The notes: a model not told the origin generated them from the letters alone. A stretch of DNA of 64,000 nt from Hevea brasiliensis (GCF_030052815.1 NC_079509.1:50196488-50260487), one strand, 5' to 3'; shown: positions 12,060 to 24,404, counted from the stretch's first letter. Numbers and translations: made by a program.

Positions 12060-12935
12060 TAACTCGCCTCTACGTTTGTGTTTTATTTCGGTTCGGTTTG
12101 AATTGATCAGTTTTTTAGTTTTGTTGATTTTTTAATTTAGACTTGATTTTCAAGTTATTTGATCTGATTTTGACCTTGGTTTGAACTACGGATGGCAACG
12201 GGTAATATACCCGTGAAAATCACCCTATCCGAACTCGTCCCAAACCCGATTAAAATTTATTCTCAACTATCCGAACCCGTCTCAAACCCGATTGTTATTA
12301 TCCGAAAAATATCCGAACTAGTTTAATTTTACATATTTAATTAATAATCTATATAAAAAAATTATTTTTATTAATAATTTATATTTTAAAAATTTAATAA
12401 TTTCATAAAATATTTCAGTTTTATTTTATATAAAATAAAATATATAAAAATTTATAAATATTATTAAAAAAAACATATATTTTATATTTAATTAAATATA
12501 TATTTAAACGGATTCGGGTAACAGATACTCAACATACAAAACTCAAACCCCACCCGAACCCGTCACGGATATTAAATTCAAACCCAAATTCGTCCCAAAC
12601 CCGTCTTATTAGTGTTCGGTCTGATCGGGTATTCGCAAAAATCCGACCTGTTGTCATCCCTAGTTTGAACCTAATAACTATTAATCAATGAAATGAAATA
12701 ATTTATATGCACAAAATTATATATAATTCATAAATTTTTTATAAAAATAAATCAAATTTAAAAATCAATAAAATAATTCAATTCAATTCGATTTAATCTA
12801 TTTTTTCTCTTCAAAATTGAATCGAACAGAATAATTAAAATTTTTAAAATGTAAAATCAAATCGAACCGAACGAAATTAAAGTGGTTCAATTTAATTTAT
12901 TCAGTTCAAACCAAATAGCACTCATCCTTACTTTT
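12060..12935. repeat. Older repeat split by the hAT-like element
   Basis: Flanks of the hAT-like insertion carry cggttcggtttgaa on the left and ttcaaaccaaat/aatcgaaccgaacg on the right, suggesting a diverged inverted-repeat element. The limits are approximate. Confidence 0.4.
12187..12662. mobile_element. hAT-like non-autonomous element with perfect 8-bp target duplication
   Basis: The left end, tacggatggcaacgggt, and the inverted right end, tagggatgacaacaggt, form a 17-bp terminal repeat with three mismatches. The 8 bases gtttgaac occur immediately before (12179-12186) and after (12663-12670) the element, an exact 8-bp target duplication as made by hAT transposases. The interior is AT-rich, with acccgaacccg words near both ends and no coding frame. 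It sits inside an older repeat rich in ggttcggttt words (about 12060-12180 and 12700-12930). Confidence 0.88.
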
Positions 12936-12974
12936 TATCTTTCCAATAAGGGAATAGTCGAGAATTCTCTACTA

Positions 12975-13665
12975 TTCTAGTTTTCTTTTTGTGGCATCTT
13001 TGGAAAAGTAGGAATAGCCATATTTTTAATAGGCAGGAAATTCCATCTTGCCAAGCTATTGCAGGGGCGTTAAACTATTATGATGATTATATGGCGGCTC
13101 AGTCGCAATTACAATCAGTGCCGGTTAATTCTACCAATATTTAGTCCACCAATCTCTAGGGATTTGGATCCCTCTAGTTGTGGGTGTGATTAAAGTGAAT
13201 ATTGATGCGTCTGTTGTAAACCATAGAAATGAAGGTGCCATTGATACAATAGCTAAGAATCATCAAAGTATCCCAGTGGTTAGTCTTGCAGGATTTAGAA
13301 AGCCATCTTCGATCCTTTTACTCTTGAAAGTCTTGCTCGCAGTGAGGCAGTTATGCTGGCGAAAGCTAAAGAATTCAAGAATTTAATGGTGGAAGGTGAT
13401 TCTCAGCTATCGATCTAAGCACTCAAAGGAAGGAGCATTCCTTTAGCAATTTAGAACATCATAGCTAACATCAAGAGGAAAGCCTTTACTATCTCCTTCT
13501 CCTTTTTGTCAAAAGGACCTGCAATCAACTACATGACTCATTCCTTAGCTTCAAAAGCGCTTCATAATACTTCTTTTATTTGCAATTCGATGGAGTAAGT
13601 GCTTTTTGTTTCAGCTTTGTTGCCACCTTAATAGTGGTGTTTTGATTATCTTTTATTAAAAGAGA
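12975..13665 (+). pseudogene. LINE 3'-end fragment with RNase H-like domain
   Basis: Plus-strand translation in broken frames gives FLWHLWKSRNSHIFNRQEIP (about 12990-13050) and then VGVIKVNIDASVVNHRNEGA (13180-13240), the usual start of the RNase H domain in plant LINEs. LARSEAVMLAKAKEF and VEGDSQLSI follow (13330-13420), and then MTHSLASKAL (about 13530). Several stops are present. The upstream RT is missing, so this is a 5'-truncated and decayed copy. Confidence 0.75.
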
Positions 13666-14180
13666 AACCCATTTTCTTACACGTGGTCCCAAGTCCCTTA
13701 TTTATTCAATGGACATGTAATTCACAATTGAAGCCAAATTGCTTAACTGACTGAAGGCATTTGTGCTTGATTTAATTCCAAAACATGAGCGGTATCATAA
13801 AAACAATATACATGCCCCATGATTTGCAACTTCATGGTCTTAGTGCCCAAATGACATGTTTCTTACCATGGTAAAACGCGTTGCTTCTGTTTGCACCATA
13901 ATTTAGTTTTATAATTTTGAGTTTAAATTAATTAATGAGTTTAAAATATAAAATTTAATTGTCCAATTAAAAATTAAGCTAAAAGCAATTAAGGTAGTTA
14001 TCTAAATCAATGGGTAGTTACTTAGATGAAGGAAACATTAATTTTACTACAGGGAGCTAGAGAAAGAAAATTTAGTAAAATGCTTCTGATAAAATAAATG
14101 AAAATGGCCAATCATTTTCTTAGCTATATGATAATATTTGCAACAAGCAATTACAGATTTCTGTTTTTAATTTCTTTTAT
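13666..14180. other. Unassigned intergenic DNA
   Basis: No reading frame, element terminus or RNA gene was recognised. Confidence 0.5.
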
Positions 14181-14476
14181 TTTTATAAAAAAATAGGACT
14201 CTTTAAGTATGGCGGTTATTGCTCCATAGGTTTGAGGCCTAAGATCACCCGTTAATATCCTTGATTTGACCTCTCCCCACGAAAGGGATCAACTACCAAA
14301 TTCGAGGTGGGTCTTAGTAGGGCGCACATTGAGACATACCACAGTGAATCTAGGCACACTCCTAAGTAGAAGTAATATTTAATCATTATACTGATATGAG
14401 GAATCGAATACAACAATGGAACCTTGCCACTCCATCTGACCTATTATCAAACTATAACACTTGGTGGTTCTTCGAG

Positions 14477-14620
14477 ATCCCACATCGTGTGGTTAGGGTG
14501 TGCATGCGTGGGTTATATAAGACCAATGACTTTATTAAAATTGTTATAGTTTTAATAGTGGGACAATCGTATCTCTGATCCAGGTGTGTGTGTTCTGCAT
14601 TTGAGAAAAAAAAAAAAAAA
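14477..14620 (+). repeat. Poly(A)-ended repeat with snRNA-type promoter motif, copy 1
   Basis: It carries atcccacatcg (14477-14487), an exact match to the plant snRNA upstream sequence element RTCCCACATCG. Then comes a TATA box, tatataa (14514-14520), with 26 bases between them. The following ~85 bases end in a run of 17 A (about 14604-14620). A second copy follows at 14718. No known snRNA body is recognisable downstream. Confidence 0.6.
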
Positions 14621-14717
14621 AAGCCAACCTGAATGAAAAATAAGGGAGAGGTGAGTATCCACAGGGTAGCCTTGGTTGAGGCTCGCAAGTGGGCTAGGCG
14701 TGGCTAGAGGCTGGTCC

Positions 14718-14870
14718 ATTGGAATCTCACATCGTGTTATTAAGGTGTGCATGCGTGATGTATATAAGACCAAGAACTTTATTAAAATTGTCATAGTATT
14801 AACGGCAATCTAATCTTGTCTCTAACCCAAATGTGTGTTCTGCCTTAAAAAAGAAAAAAAAAAAAAACCA
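14718..14870 (+). repeat. Poly(A)-ended repeat with snRNA-type promoter motif, copy 2
   Basis: Homologous to copy 1: aatctcacatcg (one change in the element), the gtgtgcatgcgtg block, tatataagacca, tttattaaaattgt, and an A-rich tail. The copies differ at many positions, so the duplication is not recent. Confidence 0.6.
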
Positions 14871-14948
14871 CTACACTTAGGTGATAACAAGCAATTAAAG
14901 TGAAGTCCTCAAATTGGTCGCATTGAAATAGTTTATGGGGTACAAACA

Positions 14949-17430
14949 TGTAACACCCCAAATTTTATTATTTATGAGTATTTTTGGTATTTTAATTTTA
15001 TTTAAATTTTAGGAATTTTTTTGAGATTTTTCGGATTTTAAAAATCGGGTTCGATTTTCCGAAAATATAAACTTTGATGATTTTTAAAAATTAATTTAAA
15101 GACCACGTGGCAAAACTAAAAATATATTTGGAGTCTACGTATTTTTCTGAGTTTTATGGAATTTTTTCAGAATTTTTGGACCTCGTTTTGGTCCGAGGCG
15201 CAGTAAAATTCAAAATTTTGTATTTCGAATCGAACCGGCCGAATCGAACCGGACCGGATCGGACCGGTCGAATCGAACCGGCTCCCTTTCCTTTTTCTTC
15301 TCCCGCGCGCGTCGTCCCTCTCTTTCTCTTTCTTTTCTCTCTCCTCCCCTCCCTGTGCGTCGCTCCTCCGATTTCTCGGCCAAATCCGTGCGTCCGGCCA
15401 CCGATTGGACCAGGTCTTGTGTCCAAAATCATCTACTCGGCGAGAGCTTTCCATAGACACCAAGAACGCCGAAATCCATCAAGCGGATTGTCCGATTTTA
15501 GCTCGGGAAGATTTTAGCCCATTTCAACTTTTGGGCTAGATTTCTCGAAAACCGTGAATCCCACGAGGAAACCGAGGCCACCAGCACGCTCCATTCGTCG
15601 AGAGCTTCACAACGACATAAATTTCGAATTTTTCCGATACCGTTTTTCGGTGGGTCCCACGGAACTTCGCAGTGTATTTTCGACCATTAAATGAGCTTAG
15701 AAAATTCTGAAAAATTTATGTACTAACCCCCGTGTTATGGGCTTCGTGTAGGTATCCTCGATTCGCGGAAATTCGACAGTTGACCGGGTCTGCAAATTTC
15801 GGGCCGACATGCACTGCACGAAAAGTCTCGAATTGGACCGAGGTTTTGGCTAGCCCCCCATTGTCAGACGTCCCGAGCGCGTTCCCGAAGTCGGAATCGG
15901 CAAAGGTAAACCTGAACCTTGCTTTTTCGTAATTTTCTAGTGCTTAAATAGGATTAAAAAACCATAAAATATTCGTGGTAGCTTAGAAAATTACGATTCT
16001 TTTTGCAATAGCTTAGTAATATTGCTAAGGACCGCGGGGCAAAGTTTTATAATTTTTAGAGCTTGTTTGGGTAGTTTTTGCAAAAATGATCAATAATAAG
16101 GACTAAATTGAAATTTTGCGTGTTGTGATGGATAATTGATTTGATGGGCCCAGGAGGGGCTGAGTGATATGATTGAACTGTTGATATATGGATTGTGAAT
16201 ATAGAAGTGCGTTTTTAGCCCTTTTGCAGGTTGGGTAGGTCCTAGGTATAGGAGAGACTCTGCCGGATTTTCGGCACGACTTAGGACGTACTTGATCTTT
16301 TTCTTTGTTGTATTGAGTCAAATTTATTAAATATATGTAATGTAATTGTCAGTGAGCGGATGACCTTCTTCCTCCGCCCACAAAGAATTTGTCGTCAAGT
16401 TTGTGAGTAAAATATTAATTTTAATTGTAATTTCGATATTATTATATGTTCAGCATGCCCATGCATCACTTATATGCATATATTTATGTAGTTAAACTCT
16501 AGGCACGATTTATGATGCATTGATAAATGTTAAAGTGCCATGAGTGTTGTTGTGGTAATTTGGAGCAGTGTGCGTGCGTGTGATGTGGTGTGGACTATGG
16601 ATAGGACGGGTAGACACGGCTTGAGTTCTTCGCTGGGACCCGGTCCTTCGGGGTAGACACGGCTTGAGTTCTTCGCTGGGACCCCGATTTGGTATTAAGC
16701 GAAAGTCCGGCTTGAGTTCTTCGCTGGCACCAGGTTGGATTTAAGAGAGCTGTATAGGGGATCAGCTCCCAAAATATTATGATTGATGCTACAGGGTGCG
16801 TGAGTGCTCCAAATTACCTTTTTGATGCTATGATGTGAATATGATGTTAATGTTGCATTTCACTCTCAGATTGCATTAGTTTGAGATAGTTATAGAGATT
16901 ATAGTTAAGATTGATATTTTACTCTCTCGAGTCGAACGCTCACTCTGTTCAAAAATTTTTACAGCCACGGAGGATATTTTGTTCAGGTTAACTCGCTTAC
17001 CTCGCAGGTTGTTTATCAAAATTTGTGTAATTTTAATTACTCCTAGAATTTCCGCATGTGTTAGCAGAAATTATTTGATTATGGTCTGTAATATTATTAT
17101 CATGTTGGACCTGTAAACTAAATATGCTATGCATGTTTGATGGATTGGATGAGGGAGCTGAGCTCCCATTTATTTTATGTTAATGAGTATGTGGAGGGTG
17201 AGCTGAGCTCCCCAAATGACTATATATTGTGTTTACAGGTCGGGTGAGTCAAAAACTCCCCGTTGGAAAGTCCATTTTATGGCCGGACTCTGTCCGTTTG
17301 TTTTCTTGATATTGGGCCCAAATGGGCCTTAGAGTTGGGTTAATGAACAGTTAGGCTTACTACAGGCCTCGGGGGCTTTAAGCTGGCCCAGGTCCTAGTG
17401 CCGGTCCGGCCCATAGGTTGGGTCGTGACA
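14949..17430 (+). mobile_element. Solo LTR of a gypsy-type retrotransposon, 2482 bp
   Basis: Starts tgtaacacccc and ends gggtcgtgaca, with TG..CA termini. The same five bases, aaaca, flank it on both sides (14944-14948 and 17431-17435). No internal domain, primer-binding site or second LTR is present, so it is best read as a solo LTR left by recombination between two LTRs. It is much more GC-rich than its surroundings (for example 15230-15620, with gaaccggaccgg words). Short overlapping open frames in this GC-rich part are not considered genes. Plus orientation is chosen because TGTAACACC is the usual 5' end of this LTR type. Confidence 0.9.
16607..16735 (+). repeat. Tandem repeat inside the solo LTR
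   Basis: The words cggcttgagttcttcgctgg occur three times (about 16618, 16662 and 16709). The first two are within a ~44-bp unit beginning gggtagaca. Confidence 0.8.
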
Positions 17431-17435
17431 AAACA

Positions 17436-19048
17436 ATTGGTTTGACATTTTTCTGTGGCATATGGTAAAATGTATTTATTATTATATGCTTTCTACTGGA
17501 AATACAAATTCTAAGTGGATCAAATTTGCCTTGTTGCTTTATCTATTAAAAATAATAATTTATAAATTATCATTTAATAGTTTCATATAATTATGCAAGC
17601 AAAGAAATACAAAATTAAAATTACCCCTATTTGATATTTCAATTAATATCAACATACCAAAAATATTATTTAATGAAGTAATTTAAAAAAAAAAAAAGGC
17701 ATGTAGCCTTATTAAGTTTCTTTAATATAAAACAATGTGGCAGCCAATTTAAGTTGATATATTGCAATTGTTAAGAACATCTAAAAAAATTCATTTTATA
17801 ATTTTATAGTATTTAATTAGTTATCATAATAAATTTATAAAAATATTTTAAATTAAAGTTTTATATTAATAAATTTATTTTTAATTTTTATAATAAATTA
17901 TGACATGAATAATAATTTTAACTTTCATTAGTATTCATATATAATATAATATATCTATAAATCACAACTATAAATTAATAAAATGCACATAAAACACACA
18001 TATTATGAAAATTAGTATATAAATGATTAGATAATAAAATTATATATATTTTTAAAATTTAACTAATTAATATTATTTATATATAATATTAATTGGACAT
18101 GATGACGTATATGTGTGGCCGCTGGATCAAATATTTATCCATATAATTGAAGAGGTTAGTTAGTTGATCTTAAGATATAAAAATAATAATATAATAATAT
18201 ACATGTAAGCGGCTTTTGTCGGTGGAAATTAATAATTATATATGCTTAATACTACAGCTAAGATGGCCAATGGTTTGAATAGGATTAAATTTGCAATTTT
18301 GATTTAAAATTTAAAAGGATTAGAATTAAAATCACATGGTTCTTTTTGATTCAGCTGCAATTTTTATGTATAGCTATTACCAAAACTATTAATCGAGTAT
18401 TAGATGCAGTAATAAGATCTATTATATTTTTAAAGAGAAAATAAATTTAATTATTAAAAAAAATATTATTAAAATAGATAATTATAAACCTTAAAAAATT
18501 AATTTTGTATGATCGTAAAATAAATAACTATAAATTAAAACTCTTTCTCTTAAAAAAATTATATATTTTTTTAAATTTATAAGTATTCTCATTAGTGATT
18601 TTCTCTTTAATTTTTTTTATTTTTATGCTTTTTTAATAATTTATTAATTTATATTCTTTCAAAATAAATTTTCAATATATATACTCAGATCGTAGATTTT
18701 GAGTTATTTACTTTCTTCTTAATAAGGATTTATTTTATTTTATCTTTTTCAGTTTTATTGAATTGTTCCTTTGAGTTAAGAATTTATTCTATCTCATTTT
18801 ACAGAGTATTTAGATGTGCTATTTATTTATTTAAATAGAGTACAGTATGAGATAAATATTTTCTTTAATAAAAGGATAAAATTTAAATGTTATTAAATTA
18901 TACTTATTAAAAAAAACCATGTAATCAAAAAATAGTCATAATCTAAGAACATAAACCGCAATTATCAAGAAAATAAAATTTCTGAGCCTTTAATGTCAAA
19001 CATCACTTAATAAGCTATGCTTAATTTGGCAAACAAATATTAAAAAAG
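17436..19048. other. AT-rich intergenic DNA
   Basis: About 1.6 kb of AT-rich sequence. No gene, RNA or clear element end was recognised. Confidence 0.5.
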
Positions 19049-19533
19049 AGATAAATTTTGATAATTGTCCTGAACTTATCTAGTTATAATATTACAGTCC
19101 TTCAACTTAAAATTGTAACATAAAATTTCATCAACTTTTAAATTTTGCACAATAAAATCCCTCTAACCTTCAATTACTAATTTTACAGTTAAACACCGAC
19201 TTGGACAGTTTCAACATAGAGTTTAGTCAATATTTTTCTTTTCTCTCTCAAGTCATATGTAAATTGAATATTATTTTCTTTATATATATAATAATTTTTT
19301 AGGCATAAAGAGAATAATTTTACACTTTACATAAGAGAAGAAAGAGAAACTTTGACTAAATGCTATGCGAGAATTGTTCATATCAGTTTCTAACTAAAAA
19401 ATTAATAATTGAAAGTTAAAGAAATTATATTATGTAAAATTTAAAAATTTAAAAAATTTTATATTACATTTTAAAATTAAAAAATTATAATATTATAACT
19501 ATACAAGTTTAGAATAATTATTAAAATTTATCT
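19049..19533. mobile_element. Fold-back MITE, 485 bp
   Basis: The left arm begins agataaattttgataatt, and the right arm, read in reverse, begins agataaattttaataatt. Similarity between the arms continues for about 180 bases (shared words agttataatatta, taaattttgcaca/taaattttacata, ttcaattattaatttt), leaving a short loop. No coding capacity is visible. The whole unit could form one long hairpin. Confidence 0.8.
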
Positions 19534-20990
19534 ATAAAAAAAGGTGGTATATCTTAGACCGTTGGGGTGGCCTGGGGTGTCGGCAAAATGTAAATTTTTG
19601 GTTACTTGTTAAGAGGAAGGCGAGTGGGCAAGTCTCTGGAGTCTGGACAGCTCATCTGCACATGGAGAAAAGAGAGATATATTAGCAAAACGGTGACGTT
19701 GGATGGGCAAAAAGGTGAAATAGTAGAATATCCTACCTGCCGTTGGTTGGACGAGACCTTTCACTTCAACAACCCTCAATTTAAAAAAAAAAATGGAAAA
19801 AAGAGCGATGCATAAGAAAAGGTAAAGGTAAACAAAATCAATCTACAATTATCTTATCACTCTAAATAAATGAAAATTATTAAATTATAAAAAGTAAAAT
19901 ATTTATAATTAATAATTAAAGTGTAATTAAATTTAGAAATATTGAAGCTGGAGTAACATAGAATATTTAAATAAATACAACAAAGGTGGAAATAGAAATT
20001 TAAATAAGCGGGGTCAATAAATTTTTATTTTACTTGATTAAAAAAATATTATATATAATAATAAATTAAAAATATAATGCATGCAAATTTTTAATATGTA
20101 ATGATAATAGAGTAAAAATGTTATAAAATAATAAATTATACTATAATTTTAAATTTATAATTGTATATTCACAATATATTAAAATTTTAATCATAATTAA
20201 AATTTAAAATATATTAATCAACTATAAATAGAAAAATTAATATCATAAAATAAATTTTAATAATTATGATATTTTACAATTATTTTAGCACATAAAAATT
20301 ATTAAAATTATGATTCCATATTAAAAGTAGTTCTCTCCTTATCTATACTATCTAATAGAATTTAAATATAAAATATTTATATGCGTATATCAAACCTTTA
20401 CATATCATTTAAAAGATTAAAAATAAAATTTTATAAATAAATTATATTATTACAAAATGTGTAAATTTGAATCTTTTTAAATATGTCAATCCAAAATATA
20501 AAATTGACACTAATTTATTTTTTTATTAAATTTAATGAAATTAATTTATTAAAAATATTTTACATGTTATATATTTTAAAATTTATTTACAAAGTAGCAT
20601 TTAGCATGTTGAAAATAGCTTATATTATTTGCAAATTAAGATTTTTTTCCTTAATTACATTAATCATTAAGAATCAATCACTTATTGCCAACAATTAATT
20701 ATAATTAATTTAATGGAATTAATTTAATTAGTAAGAATGAATATTTTTATGAATCAAAATATAATTTTATTTAAATTAATATTTTTAAAGTAATAATATT
20801 ATTAAATGTACTTAAATTATTGTGAAAGTTTCCCCTTAAAATTCTTCAAAAATAAAATTTAAAAATAAAATTTTTATAATTAAAGAAAACAATATTAATT
20901 AGTATGGGAAAGGTTTATAATTACTAATTAGAGTATGGTTTGGTTAGACAGAGTGTCTTTGTCCATTAGTGGACGAGTCAGTGTCACAAA
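19534..20990. other. AT-rich upstream region of the endoglucanase gene
   Basis: A short less AT-rich island at 19560-19830 holds a 69-codon open frame (19606-19815) with no recognisable similarity. The rest is strongly AT-rich. No element termini were identified. Distal promoter elements could lie here, but none can be pinned down by eye. Confidence 0.4.
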
Positions 20991-21020
20991 CCACACACCA
21001 ATTTAAAATTGATTACAAAA

Positions 21021-21358
21021 ACGATATATATATTGCTAAAATAATAATTTTTTTATTAAAAAAAATTGAAAAGAATAATTCCACATGTTGAATGCTACGT
21101 TATTATTGACTCGCCACCGTCATCCGTCTCCACTGCCCACCCACTCCATCCATCCTTTGCCTTTTAACGCTTCCTCACTCCACCATCCTCTCCTCCTCTT
21201 CCTCCTCATCCTACTTCACGACCACCACATTTGCCGCAGTGGCTCCTCATTCACCTCTTCCTCTCTGATCTGCCCTGACTGGGGGTGCGTAATTGCTCTC
21301 TCTCTTGCTTTCAATTTAACAGCTGAGCTGACTGAATAAAACAGAGAAGAAAACGAGT
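21021..21358 (+). promoter_or_regulatory. Core promoter and 5' leader of the endoglucanase gene
   Basis: A TATA-like tract, tatatata, lies at 21025-21032, and transcription would be expected to begin near 21060. The leader down to the start codon at 21359 is pyrimidine-rich (21150-21310). An upstream ATG at 21085 opens an 84-codon frame that stops at 21339, 19 bases before the main start. The pseudogene copy retains much of the CT-rich leader (about 52660-52740). The start site is inferred, not observed. Confidence 0.5.
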
Positions 21359-24300
21359 ATGTACGGAAGGGATCCATGGGGTGGTCCGCTGGAGATAAAC
21401 GCGGCGGACTCCGCCACCGACGATGAACGGAGTAGGAATCTGCAGGAATTAGACAGGGCTGCTTTGTCCAGGCCTTTGGATGAGACTCAGCAGAGCTGGC
21501 TTCTTGGTCCAGCTGAGCAGAAGAAGAAGAAGAAGTACGTCGATCTTGGCTGTATCATCGTCAGCCGCAAGATCTTCGTCTGGACCGTCGGTACTCTTCT
21601 CGTCTCCGGCTTCTTAGCTGGCTTCATTACTCTCATCGTAAAGACTGTGCCTCGTCACCACCATTCTAAGTCTCCGTCGGATAATTACACTCTTGCACTT
21701 CACAAGGCACTCATGTTCTTCAATGCCCAACGATGTAATGTTCTTTTCTTTTCCTTAATCTGATCTCTCTATGTAATCTCTGATTCTCATTAGATCTGAT
21801 CTCGTCTCTTTTTCATGTAATTGATTCAGCTGGGAAGCTCCCGAAGCACAATAACGTTTCGTGGAGAGGGAATTCTTGTGTGAATGATGGGAAATCGGCG
21901 ACAGGAACTATTTTCAAAGATCTCGCTGGTGGATATTATGATGCTGGAGATGCTATCAAGTTCCATTTTCCTGCATCTTTTGCTATGACCATGTTGAGCT
22001 GGAGCGTTATTGAGTACAGTGCTAAGTATGAAGCTGCTGGGGAGCTCAATCATGTCAAAGATATTATTAAGTGGGGAACTGATTACTTTCTCAAGACTTT
22101 CAACCACACTGCGGATACCATCACCACCATTGCTGCACAGGTGATTCTATGCTTACACTTATAAGACTATACATATCATATCTTCTGTGTTTGTTTCAGC
22201 TGCTGATAGTAGTATCATCCATTATCTATCCACTCTTATCATGTTTCCAAATGTTGTAATTGAATAACCCAGATGACCTCTTATTACCTTTGATGCTTGA
22301 TTTCACAATGGAAATACTATATCAGTTAATCTGCTTAGAATTATTGTTTTTGTTATGGGTCTGTGGATTTCTTTGGTGGGATTTTGAGTCTGATGTGTAA
22401 ATTTCCCTGGCTTTTCAACAGGTTGGTTCAGGAGATACTTCTGGAGGCAATTCGTCTCCTAATGATCATTATTGCTGGATGCGGCCTGAGGACATTGATT
22501 ACCCGCGGCCTGTTACTGAATGCCATAGTTGTTCCGATCTTGCTGCAGAAATGGCTGCTGCCCTAGCTTCTGCATCCATTGTTTTCAAAGATAACAAAGC
22601 CTACTCACAGAAACTTGTCCATGGTGCTAAAACTCTCTATAAATTCGCAAGGGAAGAGCGAGGTAGATATAGTGCAGGTAGTTCAGAAGCTGCCATTTTC
22701 TATAATTCAACTAGCTACTGGGATGAGTTTATATGGGGTGCAACTTGGCTCTACTATGCTACTGGGAATTCTTCTTATCTTCAGCTTGCTACTACTCCTG
22801 GTTTGGCCAAGCATGCTGGTGCTTTCTGGGGAGGGCCATACTATGGTGTGCTTAGCTGGGATAACAAGCTCACTGGTTGTCAGGTCTGTTATTGAAGTTT
22901 CTGATTACCCTGTTTTCATCAATATCATCTAACTCTGCAAGATACATATATTTTGGCAGTTAATCTTTCTATTTTCATGAGATATGTGACAATCTTGTTT
23001 TATTGCATACACATACGAAGCATCTTTAGATTTCAATCTGTTAAAAGACGGCTACAGCTTTCCTTGGTTTTTGTTTGATATTTGAGCCTTGATGAAGGTT
23101 TTTGTTTAATTCCACCTATTGCTCTAAAGGAACTGATATCTTCTTGCAAATTTTTTTCAAAACAAAATTTCAGCCAGGCATTTATGTGCTTGTGTTTTGG
23201 AAAAGTTTTATGAATTTAAGGTTCCCTTCGCTTAAATGAACTTTTAAATCTCTATCTGTCTCTCTTGTTATGATACCAACTTAAACAACTACCAACTGAC
23301 ATCTAATTATTTCCACATTTTGTTATAATGGCAATGATGCTTTTCCATTTAGATGCATTTTTATTTTTGCAGTAAATCAACTAGGATGCGTAGCTCATAT
23401 TAAACTTACCTATTTCATGATTTATGAACTGAGAAATTTTCTGCAGATATCATATCTGTTTTGCTGATGTGATCTTTGTCTTATGTAACTAGGTGCTTTT
23501 GAGTCGTTTGAGACTGTTTTTGAGCCCTGGATATCCATATGAAGAAATATTAAGTACATTTCACAACCAGACCAGCATAATCATGTGTTCTTACCTGCCA
23601 ATTTTTACAAGCTTTAACAGAACCAAAGGTAAACCATCTCATATTTTGGCTGGCCGGCCCATGTTCATATTGATAAGTCTACTTTTTGGGATCTCATTGT
23701 ATTTCTTTGATAATGTCTTATAGGAGGATTGATCCAGTTAAACCATGGAGCACCTCAGCCACTTCAGTATGTTGTCAATGCGGCCTTCCTTGCCACCCTA
23801 TTTAGTGATTATCTCGATGCTGCAGACACACCTGGATGGTACTGTGGACCAAATTTCTATTCGACTGAGGTCTTGCGTGAATTTGCCAAAACCCAGGTAT
23901 GTCATCTGTGCTATTCATCAATAAGGTTGTCCGCATTCCGCAAAGGAATGTGTCAACAGACTATGGTCAATAACTTCGTTATTTGTTCTGTTGTTTTGGC
24001 AGATTGATTACATCTTGGGCAAAAATCCTCGGAAAATGAGCTATGTTGTGGGTTTTGGTAATCACTACCCAAGGCATGTCCATCACAGGGGTGCATCCAT
24101 CCCTAAGAACAAGATCAAGTACAACTGTAAAGGTGGATGGAAGTGGAGAGACTCCTCAAAGCCTAACCCAAATACAATTGATGGAGCCATGGTTGCTGGC
24201 CCTGACAAGCGTGATGGTTTCCATGATGTTCGTACCAATTACAATTACACAGAACCAACTCTTGCTGGCAATGCAGGTCTAGTTGCAGCACTTGTCGCTT

Positions 24301-24404
24301 TGTCAGGTGGCAAGACTATTGGAATTGACAAAAACACAATTTTCTCAGCTGTTCCTCCAATGTTCCCCACGCCACCCCCACCTCCGGCGCCCTGGAAACC
24401 ATAA
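21359..24404 (+). CDS. KOR: KORRIGAN-type membrane endo-1,4-beta-glucanase (GH9), six exons
   Basis: Exons: 21359-21734, 21830-22140, 22422-22883, 23493-23628, 23724-23896 and 24003-24404. All introns are GT-AG and phases fit, giving 619 residues, about the size of Arabidopsis KORRIGAN1. The product is a type II membrane protein of the Golgi, endosomes and plasma membrane that cleaves beta-1,4-glucan and works with the cellulose synthase complex in cell-wall formation and cytokinesis. Visible features: the N-terminus [14 protein letters not shown] typical of the family, a cytosolic di-leucine (LL48-49), a lysine run (55-59), and a membrane segment about residues 72-94. The GH9 domain runs from about 110, with [12 protein letters not shown] carrying Asp163/Asp166, the histidine signature [10 protein letters not shown] (506-515), and the acid Glu570 in [12 protein letters not shown] proline-rich C-terminus ([12 protein letters not shown]) ends the protein. 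No defects are seen. KORRIGAN-class assignment is strong; which paralogue is not decidable. Confidence 0.96.

Noticed and set aside
14182..14250. tRNA-like A/B box words (ggtttgaggcc) suggesting a tRNA-derived SINE
   Set aside because: No convincing A box at the right spacing and no clover-leaf could be traced.
15107..15517. Several overlapping open frames in both strands of a GC-rich segment
   Set aside because: They lie wholly inside the solo LTR, are low-complexity (Arg/Glu or Pro/Ser rich) and result from local GC richness.
19606..19815. 69-codon open frame upstream of the endoglucanase gene
   Set aside because: No recognisable similarity, no splice context, and it is surrounded by AT-rich non-coding DNA; open by chance is the simplest reading.
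21826..22107. Minus-strand frames opposite endoglucanase exon 2 (also 53190-53501)
   Set aside because: Antisense shadows of coding exons.
22363..22932. Alternative-frame ORFs across endoglucanase exon 3
   Set aside because: The GH9 frame with correct splice phases explains the region; the others cross intron borders.
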